Origin: Staphylococcus ureilyticus
GTDB lineage: Bacteria; Bacillota; Bacilli; Staphylococcales; Staphylococcaceae
NCBI RefSeq assembly: GCF_002902235.1
Contig: NZ_PPRL01000152.1
Span: 3,022-52,890 of the forward strand
Direction of reading: 5' to 3'
Length of the DNA: 49,869 nucleotides
Below are positions 27,335-39,306 of this stretch, one piece after another. The notes below the pieces were generated by a model, which saw only the letters and a program-made list of their open reading frames with translations, had not been told where the DNA came from and did no database searches. Both the position numbers and the translations under genes were made by a program. Each line of letters opens with the position of its first letter. Position 1 is the stretch's first letter.

Positions 27335-27823
27335 ATGAAAACAAGAAAATTAACACTGACTGCGATATTGATTGCCATAAATGTAGTGTTAAGTAGCATT
27401 GTTGTTATACCACTTGGGCCTATCAAAGCGGCACCTATACAACATTTAATCAATGTGATATGTGCGGTATTTGTGGGGCCTTGGTTTGGTCTGGCACAAG
27501 CGTTTATTTCTTCGCTGTTAAGAATGGTGTTTGGTACCGGTAGTTTCTTTGCATTTCCTGGAAGTATGGTAGGTGTATTATTAGCAAGTGGTTTTTACTA
27601 TTATCGCAAGCATATTTTTATGGCAGCAATCGGTGAAGTTATAGGTACAGGCATCATTGGTAGTATTATGTGTATACCATTAGCCTGGGTATTAGGTTTT
27701 GCTAACTTTGCTGTCAAGCCTTTAATGATAGCTTTTATTGCTTCAAGTGTGATTGGTGCAATGATTAGTTATGTTATTTTAATGGTTATGAAAAGAAAAG
27801 GCATCTTAAAACGATTCTTATAA
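27335..27823 (+). CDS. thiW: ECF transporter S component ThiW (predicted thiazole uptake)
   Basis: Small hydrophobic protein with five to six membrane segments, matching the ThiW family of energy-coupling-factor S components: GPIKAAPIQHLINVICAVFVGPWFGL, FISSLLRMVFGTGSFFAFPGSMVGVLL, GEVIGTGIIGS. ThiW is thought to import the thiazole part of thiamine and relies on shared EcfAA'T encoded elsewhere. An upstream ATG at 27326 would leave GAAAGGAA only 1-2 nt away; ATG 27335 has proper spacing and gives MKTRKLTLTA, so it is preferred (162 residues). I find no TPP riboswitch upstream; the 25-34 bp to ricA suggest an operon. Confidence 0.88.
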   Translation: MKTRKLTLTAILIAINVVLSSIVVIPLGPIKAAPIQHLINVICAVFVGPWFGLAQAFISSLLRMVFGTGSFFAFPGSMVGVLLASGFYYYRKHIFMAAIGEVIGTGIIGSIMCIPLAWVLGFANFAVKPLMIAFIASSVIGAMISYVILMVMKRKGILKRFL

Positions 27824-27828
27824 ATATG

Positions 27829-27928
27829 AAAAGGTTAAGTTTCATTGCTTTTAACATATCAACGATTTAATTATAATTTAGATTTGTAATTAACTAATTG
27901 TATGTGCAAATGAAGCTTAATCTTTTTT
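27829..27928 (+). terminator. Long-loop terminator of thiW
   Basis: About 20-bp stem (27829-27848 with 27906-27925, with two G-U pairs and a bulge) around a 57-nt AT-rich loop, then a T-run at 27923-27928. Confidence 0.6.
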
Positions 27929-28237
27929 ATTTTATAAATATCATTCATCAAGTAGTTAATTGACAACATTGTACACCAATCCTAATTTGTAAGCATAAGC
28001 GTAAAAACTAAAGTTATGTTAAAATTTAAGAGTTAAATGGACAATAAAAATATCGAAATATGGTTTAAAAGTACGAAATAATATAAGAATAGAAACACTA
28101 GTTATAAAGTAAAAATAGCAATCAGTTAAACAAGTGAGCAACCATCTGATTTAATGATATAACATACATAAGTAATAGTTTATTTAATGTATTGTAAATA
28201 ATAGTAAGAAACTAATAGAAGGATTGTGAAAGATTAA
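27929..28237. other. AT-rich leader region of mutS
   Basis: About 300 bp with no credible ORF. TTGACA at 27960-27965 has only a weak -10 (TAATTT, 27983-27988), and TATAAC near 28158 lacks a good -35, so no promoter is assigned with confidence. No riboswitch or repeat was recognised. Confidence 0.4.
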
Positions 28238-30880
28238 ATGACTAACCAAACGCCAATGATGCAACAGTATTTAAAAATAAAATCACAATATCAAGATTGT
28301 TTATTATTTTTTAGATTAGGCGACTTTTATGAAATGTTTTTTGAAGATGCGAAAGAAGCTTCTAGAGTTCTAGAGATTACATTAACAAAGCGTGATGCTA
28401 AAAAAGAAAATCCTATTCCTATGTGTGGGGTCCCTTACCACTCAGCAGATGGCTATATTGAAACATTAATTAATAATGGATATAAAGTAGCTATTTGTGA
28501 GCAAATGGAAGATCCTAGACAGACAAAAGGAATGGTAAAACGTGAAGTTGTTAGAATCGTTACGCCAGGTACGGTTATGGATCAAGGTGGCGTAGATGAA
28601 AAACAAAATAATTATATTTTGAGCTTTGTACAAATAAATGACTGTTATGCATTAAGTTATTGTGATGTGTCTACGGGAGAACTAAAAGTAACTTCCTTTA
28701 ACGATCAAGCTACATTAATAAATGAAATAACAACCATTAATCCAAATGAAATCGTAGTAAATGAGCATATTGCTGAAGAACTAAAACGTCAAATAAGTTT
28801 AACAACTGAAACGATTACAGTATTGAATGAAATATCAGATGCACATTATGCAGTAAATACTAGTAATGAACAATCTTTATACAATGCGACTCAGTTATTA
28901 CTTGATTATATTTTTCATACGCAAAAACGAGATCTATCTCATATAGAAACTGTTGTTAAATATGAAGCAGTAGATTTTATGAAAATGGATTTTTATGCAA
29001 AAAGAAATTTAGAATTGACAGAAAGTATTCGTCTGAAAAGTAAAAAAGGAACATTACTATGGCTGATGGATGAAACTAAGACCCCTATGGGTGCAAGAAG
29101 ATTAAAACAATGGATTGATAGACCGTTAATTCACAAAAATCAAATTGAATCACGTCTAGATACAGTTGAGCAATTTATAGACTTTTTTATAGAGAGAGAT
29201 ACATTGAGAGAACATCTTAATCAAGTATATGATATCGAGCGCTTAGTCGGTCGAGTGAGTTATGGTAATGTAAATGCTAGAGATCTAATTCAACTCAAAC
29301 ATTCAATTTCTGAAATACCCAATATTAAGCAATTATTAGATCGCTTAGATACAGAAACTACTGAGCAATTTAAAGCACTTGAACCATTAGATGAGCTGTT
29401 AGCATTATTAGAAAATAGTTTGAAAGAAGAACCGCCAATATCTGTTAAAGAAGGTGGATTATTCAAAAAAGGGTTTAATCAGGAGCTAGATGAATATTTA
29501 GAAGCATCGAAAAATGGTAAAACTTGGTTGGCTGAACTTCAGACTAAGGAGCGTCAACGCACTGGTATTAAATCACTGAAGATTAGCTTTAACAAAGTGT
29601 TTGGATACTTTATTGAAATTACAAGAGCCAACTTGCAAGGTTTTGACCCTTCTGCATATGGTTATCATCGTAAACAAACCTTATCAAATGCAGAACGGTT
29701 TATTACGGATGAATTAAAAGAAAAAGAAGACATTATATTAGGTGCTGAAGATAAAGCGATTGAATTAGAATATCAATTATTCGTTGAATTACGTGAACAA
29801 ATAAAGACATATACAGAACGCTTACAAAAACAAGCAAAAGTTATTTCTGAATTGGATTGTTTGCAAAGTTTTGCCGAGATAGCACAAAAATATAATTATG
29901 CAAGACCTGCATTTAGCGAAGACAAAACACTTAAATTAACAAATTCGAGACATCCTGTTGTAGAACGCGTTATGGATCACAACGACTATGTGCCAAATGA
30001 TTGTAATTTAGATCAAGATACGTTTATCTATTTAATCACTGGACCTAATATGTCTGGGAAATCTACTTATATGAGACAAGTTGCAATCATAAGCATTATG
30101 GCACAAATGGGTGCTTATGTGCCGTGTGAAACAGCTGTATTACCAGTTTTTGATCAAATATTTACAAGAATTGGAGCTGCAGATGATTTAGTTTCTGGTA
30201 AAAGTACATTTATGGTTGAGATGTTGGAAGCACAAAAAGCACTCGCTAACGCTACAGAAAATAGTTTAATTATTTTTGATGAAATAGGTAGGGGAACCTC
30301 TACTTATGATGGATTAGCATTGGCACAAGCAATGATTGAATTCGTGGCACATACTTCTCATGCTAAGACATTATTCTCTACACATTATCACGAGTTAACA
30401 ACATTAGATCAGTCGTTGCCTTCGTTGAAAAATGTTCATGTTGCAGCAAATGAATACAAAGGTGAGCTTATCTTCTTACACAAAGTTAAAGACGGGGCTG
30501 TCGATGATAGTTATGGTATCCAAGTTGCGAAGTTAGCACATTTACCAGAAGCAGTTATATCACGCGCACAAGTGATTCTAGATGCATTTGAACAAAATAA
30601 TAATCATGGACAAGCGACAAATGAACAAATGAACGTTATTAAATCGGGCGTGGAAGCACCGCCGATAGAAAAATCATTTGTATCTGAAAACGAGCACAGC
30701 TATAACGATGACAAGCAAGCACAAAGTAGCCACCAATTTGAACAAGCAGCTTTTGATTTATTTGATTATCCTGCGGTACAAAGTGAAGTTGAGACTGAAA
30801 TTAAGCAATTAAATTTATCGAATATGACACCGATAGAAGCTCTAGTAAAACTTAGTGAATTACAAAAACAGTTAAAATAG
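28238..30880 (+). CDS. mutS: DNA mismatch repair protein MutS
   Basis: Mismatch-recognition ATPase. The N-terminal mismatch-reading motif is [11 protein letters not shown] (Phe-x-Glu, about residues 25-35), followed by connector, lever and clamp domains. Walker [11 protein letters not shown] is near residue 601, with Walker [17 protein letters not shown] and the STHYHEL motif. The linker near the C-terminus is Gln/Asn-rich and ends with [11 protein letters not shown], which resembles a beta-clamp-binding peptide, then the helix-turn-helix dimerisation tail [14 protein letters not shown]. Length 880. ATG 28238 has GAAGGA about 14 nt upstream, a weak spacing, but no better start is available. 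mutL follows after 15 bp. Confidence 0.98.
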   Translation: MTNQTPMMQQYLKIKSQYQDCLLFFRLGDFYEMFFEDAKEASRVLEITLTKRDAKKENPIPMCGVPYHSADGYIETLINNGYKVAICEQMEDPRQTKGMVKREVVRIVTPGTVMDQGGVDEKQNNYILSFVQINDCYALSYCDVSTGELKVTSFNDQATLINEITTINPNEIVVNEHIAEELKRQISLTTETITVLNEISDAHYAVNTSNEQSLYNATQLLLDYIFHTQKRDLSHIETVVKYEAVDFMKMDFYAKRNLELTESIRLKSKKGTLLWLMDETKTPMGARRLKQWIDRPLIHKNQIESRLDTVEQFIDFFIERDTLREHLNQVYDIERLVGRVSYGNVNARDLIQLKHSISEIPNIKQLLDRLDTETTEQFKALEPLDELLALLENSLKEEPPISVKEGGLFKKGFNQELDEYLEASKNGKTWLAELQTKERQRTGIKSLKISFNKVFGYFIEITRANLQGFDPSAYGYHRKQTLSNAERFITDELKEKEDIILGAEDKAIELEYQLFVELREQIKTYTERLQKQAKVISELDCLQSFAEIAQKYNYARPAFSEDKTLKLTNSRHPVVERVMDHNDYVPNDCNLDQDTFIYLITGPNMSGKSTYMRQVAIISIMAQMGAYVPCETAVLPVFDQIFTRIGAADDLVSGKSTFMVEMLEAQKALANATENSLIIFDEIGRGTSTYDGLALAQAMIEFVAHTSHAKTLFSTHYHELTTLDQSLPSLKNVHVAANEYKGELIFLHKVKDGAVDDSYGIQVAKLAHLPEAVISRAQVILDAFEQNNNHGQATNEQMNVIKSGVEAPPIEKSFVSENEHSYNDDKQAQSSHQFEQAAFDLFDYPAVQSEVETEIKQLNLSNMTPIEALVKLSELQKQLK

Positions 30881-30895
30881 AGGTGAGGTCATTCA

Positions 30896-32857
30896 ATGGG
30901 TAAAATAAAAGAATTACAGACATCTTTAGCAAATAAAATAGCAGCCGGTGAAGTAGTAGAAAGACCTGGATCGGTTGTGAAAGAATTATTAGAAAATGCA
31001 ATTGATGCTCAAGCGACAGAAATAAACATAGAGGTTAAACAATCAGGAGTCGCTTCTATACGTGTGGTTGACAATGGTACTGGTATAGAAATCGATGATT
31101 TAGACTTAGTATTCCATCGCCATGCAACAAGTAAATTAGATGCAGATGATGATTTGTTCCATATTCGCACATTAGGATTTCGCGGTGAAGCTTTAGCTAG
31201 TATTTCTTCAGTTTCTAAGGTGACATTGAAAACATGTACAGATAATCAAGAAGGCCAAGAAATTTATGTGGAAAATGGGGAAGTTTTAAATCGAAAACCA
31301 GCTAAAGCAAAAAGAGGCACAGATATTTTGGTAGAGTCATTGTTTTATAATACGCCAGCACGTTTAAAATATATTAAAAGTCTCTATACAGAACTTGGAA
31401 AGATTACAGATATCGTGAACCGTATGGCTATGAGTCATCCTGATATCCGTATTTCACTAGTTTCTGATGGTAAAACAATATTAAAAACAAATGGATCAGG
31501 TAGAACAAATGAAGTCATGGCAGAAATTTATGGTATGAAAATTGCAAAAGATCTAGTTCATGTAACGGGTGATACAAGTGATTATCATTTAGAAGCTTAT
31601 TTTGCAAAGCCAGAACATTCTAGAAGTAATAAGCATTATATTTCTATCTTTATTAATGGCAGATATATTAAAAACTTCTTATTAAATAAAGCAATTTTAG
31701 AGGGCTATCATACTTTATTAATGGTTGGTCGTTATCCAATATGCTATATCAATATTGAAATGGATCCGATATTGGTAGATGTTAATGTGCACCCAACTAA
31801 ACTAGAGGTAAGGTTATCAAAAGAAGACCAGCTTTTTGAATTAATTGTGACGAAAATTCGTGAAGCATTTAAAGATCGTATTTTAATTCCTCAAAATGAT
31901 ATGGATAAAATGACGAAGAAAAACAAGGTATTAGACCAATTTGAGCAACAGAAAATGGACTTCGAAAAACGGCAACAACAAAATAACCTTGAGCAAAATG
32001 TTGAGCAATCAAGTGAACCAAACGTGAATAATGCAAATAACGCAAGTGTAGACAATTCAACCTCCTATATAAATCAACCGGATAATGAACGAAGCGGCAT
32101 TCAGGAGTCACAAAATGATTATGATGATTATAAGAAAATACAAAATGATTTGCTTTATGATTTAGAAACGACAAGTAGTGATTCTACTGATAACGAAGTA
32201 TCAACTACGGATAACATTTTACAACACAGTGGTGAAGAAGATATTAAAGGGCGCGTGAGTGCTTCGCCAACACGTAGAATACCTTATATGGAAATTGTTG
32301 GACAAGTGCATGGCACTTACATCATCGCTCAAAATGAAAATGGTATGTTTATGATTGATCAACACGCAGCTCAAGAAAGAATAAAGTATGAATATTTCAG
32401 AGAAAAAATTGGTGATGTTGTAAATGAAAGTCAAAATTTATTGATTCCATTAACTTTCCATTTTTCAAAAGATGAATTAATGATAATTAATCAATATAAA
32501 GATGAATTAGATAAAGTAGGCGTGCATTTAGAACCATTTGGTGGACATGATTACATTGTAGATAGCTATCCAGTATGGTTTCCTAAAGAAGAAGCTGAAG
32601 AAATCATCAAGGATATGATCGAATATGTATTAGAACATAAAAAAGTTGACGTAAGAAAAATTCGTGAAGAAGCTGCGATTATGATGAGCTGTAAAAAATC
32701 AATCAAGGCTAACCACTATCTAAAAAATAACGAGATGGCAGATTTAGTTAATCAATTGAGAGACACTGAAGACCCATTTACCTGTCCACACGGTAGACCC
32801 ATTATTATTAATTTCTCAAATTATGAATTAGAACGCCTATTTAAACGTATTGTCTAA
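30896..32857 (+). CDS. mutL: DNA mismatch repair protein MutL
   Basis: GHKL ATPase and nicking endonuclease of mismatch repair. N-terminal motifs: [32 protein letters not shown]. Residues about 340-450 form a Gln/Asn/Ser-rich low-complexity linker. The C-terminal endonuclease site [12 protein letters not shown] (DQHAxxExxxxE), [10 protein letters not shown] and CPHGRP are intact, as expected for organisms without MutH. Length 653. ATG 30896 follows GAGGTGAGG, 15 bp after mutS. Its end overlaps the ribosome site of glpP. Confidence 0.98.
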   Translation: MGKIKELQTSLANKIAAGEVVERPGSVVKELLENAIDAQATEINIEVKQSGVASIRVVDNGTGIEIDDLDLVFHRHATSKLDADDDLFHIRTLGFRGEALASISSVSKVTLKTCTDNQEGQEIYVENGEVLNRKPAKAKRGTDILVESLFYNTPARLKYIKSLYTELGKITDIVNRMAMSHPDIRISLVSDGKTILKTNGSGRTNEVMAEIYGMKIAKDLVHVTGDTSDYHLEAYFAKPEHSRSNKHYISIFINGRYIKNFLLNKAILEGYHTLLMVGRYPICYINIEMDPILVDVNVHPTKLEVRLSKEDQLFELIVTKIREAFKDRILIPQNDMDKMTKKNKVLDQFEQQKMDFEKRQQQNNLEQNVEQSSEPNVNNANNASVDNSTSYINQPDNERSGIQESQNDYDDYKKIQNDLLYDLETTSSDSTDNEVSTTDNILQHSGEEDIKGRVSASPTRRIPYMEIVGQVHGTYIIAQNENGMFMIDQHAAQERIKYEYFREKIGDVVNESQNLLIPLTFHFSKDELMIINQYKDELDKVGVHLEPFGGHDYIVDSYPVWFPKEEAEEIIKDMIEYVLEHKKVDVRKIREEAAIMMSCKKSIKANHYLKNNEMADLVNQLRDTEDPFTCPHGRPIIINFSNYELERLFKRIV

Positions 32858-32867
32858 GGAGGAATTC

Positions 32868-33404
32868 ATGTTGAAACCGCATATTTTGCCTGCAGTTCGC
32901 TCAATGAAAGATTTAGAAAAATTAACGATGACCGATTACAAGGCATGTGTCATGTTAGATGCGCATATCGGACATGTTAAAAGTATTATGGGTCTATTAA
33001 ACAAGAATAAGATTGAAACATACATGCATATCGATTTAATCAAAGGTATGAGCCATGATGAATTTGCTTGTGAATATATCATTCAAAATTATCATCCTAA
33101 AGGCATCGTTTCAACTAAGACAAAAGTAATTAATAAAGCAAAATCATTAAATACTACAACCGTGTTCAGAGTGTTTGTATTAGATAGTCATGCACTATCT
33201 AGAAGTATCGAATTGATTAAGCGTGTAGAACCAGATTTTGTGGAAGTTTTACCTGGTATTGCTACTAAAGCAATACGTATCATTAACGAAGAAACGAATA
33301 CTGCAGTAATTGCAGGTGGGCTCATAAATAGCAAAGAAGAAGTAGATGTTGCAGTTTCAAATGGTGCAAAATATATTACAACTAGTGACCGATCACTATG
33401 GTAA
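32868..33404 (+). CDS. glpP: Glycerol uptake operon antiterminator GlpP
   Basis: RNA-binding antiterminator that, with glycerol-3-phosphate, lets transcription pass terminators in glp leaders. TIM-barrel-like fold of about 178 residues: AVRSMKDLEKL, MLDAHIGHVKSIMGLL, HIDLIKGMSHDEFACEYI, KGIVSTKTKVINKAK, VLPGIATKAIRIINEETNTAVIAGGLI. An in-frame TTG at 32850 lies before AAGGAGG; the proper start is ATG 32868, 6 nt after that site. It is coupled to the end of mutL. Its likely targets, leader hairpins of glpF and glpD, are both in this window. Confidence 0.95.
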   Translation: MLKPHILPAVRSMKDLEKLTMTDYKACVMLDAHIGHVKSIMGLLNKNKIETYMHIDLIKGMSHDEFACEYIIQNYHPKGIVSTKTKVINKAKSLNTTTVFRVFVLDSHALSRSIELIKRVEPDFVEVLPGIATKAIRIINEETNTAVIAGGLINSKEEVDVAVSNGAKYITTSDRSLW

Positions 33405-33511
33405 TCGAATCATGTATTGTCACTAAAATGATAAAAATTTAACTATTTCCATATTATTGATTCATTTATTTGTAATCAATCGTTGTGAACGAGTATAAGG
33501 GGATGACGACA

Positions 33512-34537
33512 ATGATAAAACCAAAGCAATTGAAAGTAGGAGACACAGTAGCAATTGTGTCTCTTTCTTCTGGTTTAGCAGGTGAAAGTAATATGTTATG
33601 GCGAACTCGACAAGGCATTCAACGTTTGGAAAATGAATTTGGCTTAAAAGTCAAAGTAATGCCACATGCATTAAAAGGTGTAGCGTTTATTCACAATCAT
33701 CCAGAATGTAGAGCTAAAGATTTAAATGAAGCAGTAAAAGATCAAGAAGTTAAAGCTATTATTAGTTGTATTGGCGGAGAAGATGCGATACGTATTTTAC
33801 CTTATGTAGATTTCCAAGCAATTGCAAACAACCCTAAAATATTCAGTGGTTATTCAGATACAACAACAGTACATTTGATGTTTTATAAAATGGGAATAGT
33901 TAGTTTTTATGGTCAGGCATTACTTACTGACTTTGCAGAAAATATAGCAATGGATACATATACAGTGGAGAATATTAACAAGTGTTGGTTTAATACAAAT
34001 AAAATAGAACCAGCATTTTATATGAGACCATATGGATTAAAATGGAATAAACAAAACAAATATACATGTAGAGCTAAAATAGAACAAAAAGGATACGAAA
34101 TATTAAATGGAAATAAAAAAGTGAGCGGACACCTTTTAGGTGGAAATCTAGAAACTTTTGTTGATTTAATGCATACATCAATATTTCCTGAAATTGAAGC
34201 ATTTAATGGTGCAATATTATTTTTAGAAACCTCAGAAGACACACCGACACTTGATATGTTTGCTAAATATTTAGAGGAATTGCTGAAGCAAGGGATTTTA
34301 AATCACCTGAATGGTATGATTTTTGGTAAGCCATTTAATAATGTATATTATGAAAATTATAAAAAAGAGATATTAAAAATAATTAAAAAAAGCAATAATC
34401 CTAAAATGGTAGTTTTTTATAATTTATCATTTGGTCATAATGAGCCCAAACATGCGATTCCTTATGGGTTAACGGCACAAATTGACCCATTGACTAGTCA
34501 ATTTAGTATTGATGAAAATAGTGTGATATCAACTTGA
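33512..34537 (+). CDS. S66 serine peptidase (LD-carboxypeptidase / microcin C immunity MccF-like)
   Basis: About 341 residues with the S66 layout: N-terminal PKQLKVGDTVAIVSLSSGLAG, ISCIGGEDAIRILPYVD, the GYSDTT motif containing the probable nucleophile Ser, FLETSEDTP containing the probable Glu, and SFGHNEPKHAIPYG containing the probable His of the Ser-Glu-His triad. Family members either trim murein tetrapeptides in the cytoplasm (LdcA) or cleave aminoacyl-nucleotide toxins (MccF); the sequence looks closer to the MccF/YocD branch. No signal peptide. GTG 33485 and ATG 33503 are possible upstream starts, but TAAGGGG at 33496-33502 favours ATG 33512. It is inserted between glpP and glpF, with no evident link to glycerol use, and its 3' half is richer in A-runs than its neighbours. 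Confidence 0.85.
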   Translation: MIKPKQLKVGDTVAIVSLSSGLAGESNMLWRTRQGIQRLENEFGLKVKVMPHALKGVAFIHNHPECRAKDLNEAVKDQEVKAIISCIGGEDAIRILPYVDFQAIANNPKIFSGYSDTTTVHLMFYKMGIVSFYGQALLTDFAENIAMDTYTVENINKCWFNTNKIEPAFYMRPYGLKWNKQNKYTCRAKIEQKGYEILNGNKKVSGHLLGGNLETFVDLMHTSIFPEIEAFNGAILFLETSEDTPTLDMFAKYLEELLKQGILNHLNGMIFGKPFNNVYYENYKKEILKIIKKSNNPKMVVFYNLSFGHNEPKHAIPYGLTAQIDPLTSQFSIDENSVIST

Positions 34538-34563
34538 GTTGTGACAACTTTTTTACAAAGTAT

Positions 34564-34579
34564 TTGACAACGCTTACAA
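34564..34579. promoter_or_regulatory. CcpA catabolite-responsive element (cre)
   Basis: TTGACAACGCTTACAA fits the cre consensus WTGNNARCGNWWWCAW at every position and overlaps the glpF -35 box, so CcpA binding would block initiation when preferred sugars are present. Confidence 0.88.
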
Positions 34580-34593
34580 CAACGGTGTAAGAT
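34564..34593 (+). promoter_or_regulatory. glpF promoter
   Basis: TTGACA (34564-34569), 18-bp spacer, TAAGAT (34588-34593). Transcription is predicted to begin near 34600. Confidence 0.8.
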
Positions 34594-34599
34594 GTACAC

Positions 34600-34691
34600 A
34601 AGTTAATATTTAGAACAGAGATGGGAGATTTCTACAGTAATTAAACCGGTGGTTCACAACTGGATATAATTGTAGGGGTCTCCCTGTCTTA
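34600..34691 (+). promoter_or_regulatory. GlpP-responsive leader and terminator of glpF
   Basis: The leader opens with AAGTTAATATT (34600-34610), then GAGATGGGA. Arms 34623-34636 and 34671-34684 form a 14-bp stem with three G-U pairs, ending in a T-rich CTTATTTTA just before the glpF ribosome site. The opening 11 bases are identical in the glpD leader. GlpP antitermination is the known mechanism for these genes in Bacillus; its application here is inference. Confidence 0.7.
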
Positions 34692-34708
34692 TTTTAGGAG
34701 GAGTCTTT

Positions 34709-35527
34709 ATGAGTGAATATTTTGCTGAATTTTTGGGAACAGCAATACTTATACTATTTGGGGGAGGGGTTGTTGCAAACGTCAACTTAAAAAGAAGTAA
34801 TGGGAATGGCGCAGATTGGATTGTTATTGCTACAGGTTGGGGATTAGCAGTTACTATGGGAGTGTACGCGGTAGGTAATATTTCAGGTGCACATTTAAAT
34901 CCTGCAGTTACTTTAGCATTTGCCATGGATGGTGCCATTAGTTGGGCTATGGTGCCAGGCTATATTATCTGTCAAATTCTAGGTGGTATCGTTGGTGGTG
35001 CATTAGTTTGGTTAATGTATTTAGCACAATGGAAAGCCACAGAAGACCAAGGCACAAAATTAGCTGTATTTTCTACAGCACCTGCCATTAAAAACTATTT
35101 TGCAAACTTCATGAGTGAAATTATTGGTACAGGTATTTTAACAATGGGGCTTTTATTCATTGGTATGAACAAAATTGCTGATGGTTTAAATCCATTAATT
35201 GTCGGTAGTTTAATCGTTGCAATTGGATTAAGTCTAGGTGGGCCAACAGGTTATGCAATTAACCCAGCTCGTGATTTAGGTCCACGTATTGCACATGCGA
35301 TTTTACCAATCGCAGGTAAAGGTGATTCTAATTGGTCATATGCAATTGTACCTGTGTTAGGACCTGTAACTGGTGGTATGATTGGTGCAGTGATTTACAG
35401 ATTATTTTACAAAGGTGCATTTGATACAATGTCGGTAGTTGCTATCGTATTATTAATTATCACACTTATTTTAGGCGTAACGTTAAATAAAGCGAAAAAT
35501 GCTAAAGGTATAGAAACTATATATTAA
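34709..35527 (+). CDS. glpF: Glycerol uptake facilitator GlpF
   Basis: Aquaglyceroporin, 272 residues, six membrane helices and two half-helices carrying the NPA motifs: SGAHLNPAVTLAF (about 60-72) and YAINPARDLGPR (about 185-196). The Asp after the second NPAR is typical of glycerol-permeable channels. ATG 34709 follows GGAGGAG. Expression is predicted to need GlpP antitermination and relief of CcpA repression. No strong terminator was seen before glpK, so the two are probably cotranscribed. Confidence 0.97.
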   Translation: MSEYFAEFLGTAILILFGGGVVANVNLKRSNGNGADWIVIATGWGLAVTMGVYAVGNISGAHLNPAVTLAFAMDGAISWAMVPGYIICQILGGIVGGALVWLMYLAQWKATEDQGTKLAVFSTAPAIKNYFANFMSEIIGTGILTMGLLFIGMNKIADGLNPLIVGSLIVAIGLSLGGPTGYAINPARDLGPRIAHAILPIAGKGDSNWSYAIVPVLGPVTGGMIGAVIYRLFYKGAFDTMSVVAIVLLIITLILGVTLNKAKNAKGIETIY

Positions 35528-35611
35528 TTACGTTTAATTTAAGTGTATTTACGTTAAAATATAACTAGATATTATTGTCATTGTATTAATATAAAATTAT
35601 TAGTTGAGTGA

Positions 35612-37207
<1,596 letters not shown>

Positions 37208-37234
37208 AAGAATTAGACTTATCTAAGTTTCTTA

Positions 37235-37243
37235 TGCTATAAT
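37235..37243 (+). promoter_or_regulatory. glpD promoter (extended -10)
   Basis: TGCTATAAT: a TG motif plus perfect TATAAT (37238-37243). The -35 region (TTAGAC, 37213-37218) is weak and 19 bp away. The predicted start of transcription is near 37250. Confidence 0.7.
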
Positions 37244-37249
37244 AAGGGT

Positions 37250-37328
37250 AAGTTAATATTATCGAGATGAGAATTGAGAGACACTGTTCGTACAATTATA
37301 TATGTATGGGATAGGTCTCTCTTTTTTT
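37250..37328 (+). promoter_or_regulatory. GlpP-responsive leader and terminator of glpD
   Basis: The leader opens with AAGTTAATATT (37250-37260), the same 11 bases at the same distance from the -10 as in glpF, then GAGATGAGA. GAGAGAC (37276-37282) pairs with GTCTCTC (37315-37321), with more pairing inside, followed by seven T (37322-37328). This is a convincing intrinsic terminator between promoter and gene. Confidence 0.8.
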
Positions 37329-37354
37329 ATTACTACTAGGAGGCGCTAGATTTT

Positions 37355-39028
37355 ATGAGTTTATCAACTTTGAAAAGAGAACAGATTAAGCAAGATTTAA
37401 AAAATGATACTTTTGATGTTGTCATTATCGGTGGAGGTATTACTGGTGCAGGTATTGCATTAGATGCAACACAAAGAGGTATGAAAGTCGCGTTAGTAGA
37501 AATGCAAGACTTTGCACAAGGTACAAGTTCACGTTCAACAAAATTAGTGCATGGTGGGTTGCGTTACTTGAAACAATTGCAAGTTGGCGTTGTAGCAGAA
37601 ACTGGACGTGAACGTGCAATTGTATATGAAAATGGGCCTCATGTAACGACACCTGAACGTATGCTATTGCCAATGCATAAAGGTGGTTCTATGGGTAAAT
37701 TTACTACATCTATTGGCTTAGCAATGTATGATAGACTAGCAGGCGTTAAAAAATCAGAACGTAAAACAATGTTAAATGCTAAAGAAACGTTAGCGAAAGA
37801 GCCACTTGTTAAAAAATCAGGATTAAAAGGTGGCGGATCTTATGTTGAATATCGTACAGATGATGCGCGTTTAACAATTGAAGTCATGAAACGTGCAGCT
37901 GAAAAAGGTGCCACAGTAATCAATCATACGAAATCAGTACATTTCACATATGATTCAAATGAAAAGGTCAACGGTATTCATGCAGAAGACCAAATTTCTG
38001 GTGAGACTTATCCAATTAAGGCTAAAAAAGTAATCAATGCAAGTGGCCCATGGGTAGATGAAGTACGTAGTGGTGATTATGCACGTAATAACAAACAATT
38101 ACGTTTAACAAAAGGTGTTCATATTGTTATTGATCAATCAAAATTCCCATTAGGACAAGCAGTATACTTTGATACTGAAAAAGATGGACGTATGATTTTT
38201 GCGATTCCTCGTGAAGGTAAAGCATACGTAGGTACAACAGATACATTTTACGATAACGATAAAACATCACCATTAGCTACACAAGAAGACAGAGATTACT
38301 TAATTGATGCGATCAACTATATGTTCCCAGATGTAAATGTAGCTGATGAAGATATTGAGTCATCATGGGCTGGCGTAAGACCATTAATTTTAGAAGAAGG
38401 TAAAGACCCATCAGAAATATCTCGTAAAGATGAAGTTTGGGAAGGTAAATCAGGCCTACTTACAATTGCTGGTGGTAAATTAACTGGTTATCGTCATATG
38501 GCATTAGAAATTGTAGACCTTTTATCTAAACGCTTAAAATCAGAATACGGTTTGAAATTTGATAAATGTGCTACAAAACACTTACCAATTTCTGGTGGAG
38601 ATGTTGGTGGTAGTGCAAACTTTGATCAATTTATTGATAAAAAAGTTGAAGATGCTAAAGCTTATCAAATAGATGATGCGACAGCACGTCATTTTGCAAC
38701 GAAATATGGTTCAAATGTAGAAGAATTATTCAAAATTGCTCAAACAGCACAATATCAAGAATCTGGTTTACCATTAGATATATATACAGAATTGATTTAT
38801 TCTATTCAAAACGAAATGGTTCACCGTCCAACAGATTTCTTTATTCGTCGTACTGGTAAACTTTATTTCAAAATAGATGACGTTCTCAATTATAAAGATC
38901 AAGTTATTGATGTAATGGCTGAATTACTAGGTTACACAGATATTCAAAAAGACTTGTTTACAAAAGAACTTCAAACTGCAATTGATGAAGCACAAACAGG
39001 TAATAATCAACCTGCAGTTAAAGAATAA
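37355..39028 (+). CDS. glpD: Aerobic glycerol-3-phosphate dehydrogenase
   Basis: Membrane-associated FAD enzyme oxidising glycerol-3-phosphate to dihydroxyacetone phosphate and passing electrons to menaquinone. FAD motif [17 protein letters not shown] near residue 20; [27 protein letters not shown] and WAGVRPLI are diagnostic. The C-terminal domain covers about residues 390-557. Length 557. ATG 37355 follows AGGAGGCG. It is transcribed from its own promoter through a GlpP-type leader terminator, separate from glpFK. Confidence 0.98.
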   Translation: MSLSTLKREQIKQDLKNDTFDVVIIGGGITGAGIALDATQRGMKVALVEMQDFAQGTSSRSTKLVHGGLRYLKQLQVGVVAETGRERAIVYENGPHVTTPERMLLPMHKGGSMGKFTTSIGLAMYDRLAGVKKSERKTMLNAKETLAKEPLVKKSGLKGGGSYVEYRTDDARLTIEVMKRAAEKGATVINHTKSVHFTYDSNEKVNGIHAEDQISGETYPIKAKKVINASGPWVDEVRSGDYARNNKQLRLTKGVHIVIDQSKFPLGQAVYFDTEKDGRMIFAIPREGKAYVGTTDTFYDNDKTSPLATQEDRDYLIDAINYMFPDVNVADEDIESSWAGVRPLILEEGKDPSEISRKDEVWEGKSGLLTIAGGKLTGYRHMALEIVDLLSKRLKSEYGLKFDKCATKHLPISGGDVGGSANFDQFIDKKVEDAKAYQIDDATARHFATKYGSNVEELFKIAQTAQYQESGLPLDIYTELIYSIQNEMVHRPTDFFIRRTGKLYFKIDDVLNYKDQVIDVMAELLGYTDIQKDLFTKELQTAIDEAQTGNNQPAVKE

Positions 39029-39107
39029 ATTAAATATTGTCCGAATCTAACATTTGATCTTTATCCAATAATGAGTTAGTAGATTCAAATTTTGAACAAT
39101 AATTCTT

Positions 39108-39155
39108 TCCCTTCAAAGTAGACATTAAAAAATGTAGACTTTGGAGGGGTTTTTA
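39108..39155 (+). terminator. Rho-independent terminator of glpD
   Basis: CCCTTCAAAGT... (39108-39126) pairs with ...ACTTTGGAGGGG (about 39132-39149), then a T-run. Confidence 0.85.
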
Positions 39156-39231
39156 TATTTTTAATGAGGTTTTGCATTTAATTTTATCAATAATAGCGCT
39201 GTAACAAGTGATAAGCCGAATAGCATTGTAT

Positions 39232-39260
39232 TTGAAAACAGTGTATTTTGAAGGTATATT
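39232..39260 (+). promoter_or_regulatory. Promoter of the hydrolase-miaA-hfq cluster
   Basis: TTGAAA (39232-39237), 17-bp spacer, TATATT (39255-39260), about 45 bp before the ATG. Confidence 0.6.
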
Positions 39261-39306
39261 GTATTATGTATGATGAATGAAATGAAACGTGATTTGGGGG
39301 TAAAAC

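Noticed and set aside
31869-32174. 101-codon minus-strand frame in mutL
   Set aside because: It lies opposite the low-complexity Asn/Gln linker, which by composition yields a long open antisense frame. There is no ribosome site.
34654-34938. Minus-strand frame over the glpF leader and start
   Set aside because: It overlaps the GlpP leader and the start of glpF, and its Pro/Thr/Ala-rich composition is typical of antisense to a membrane protein.
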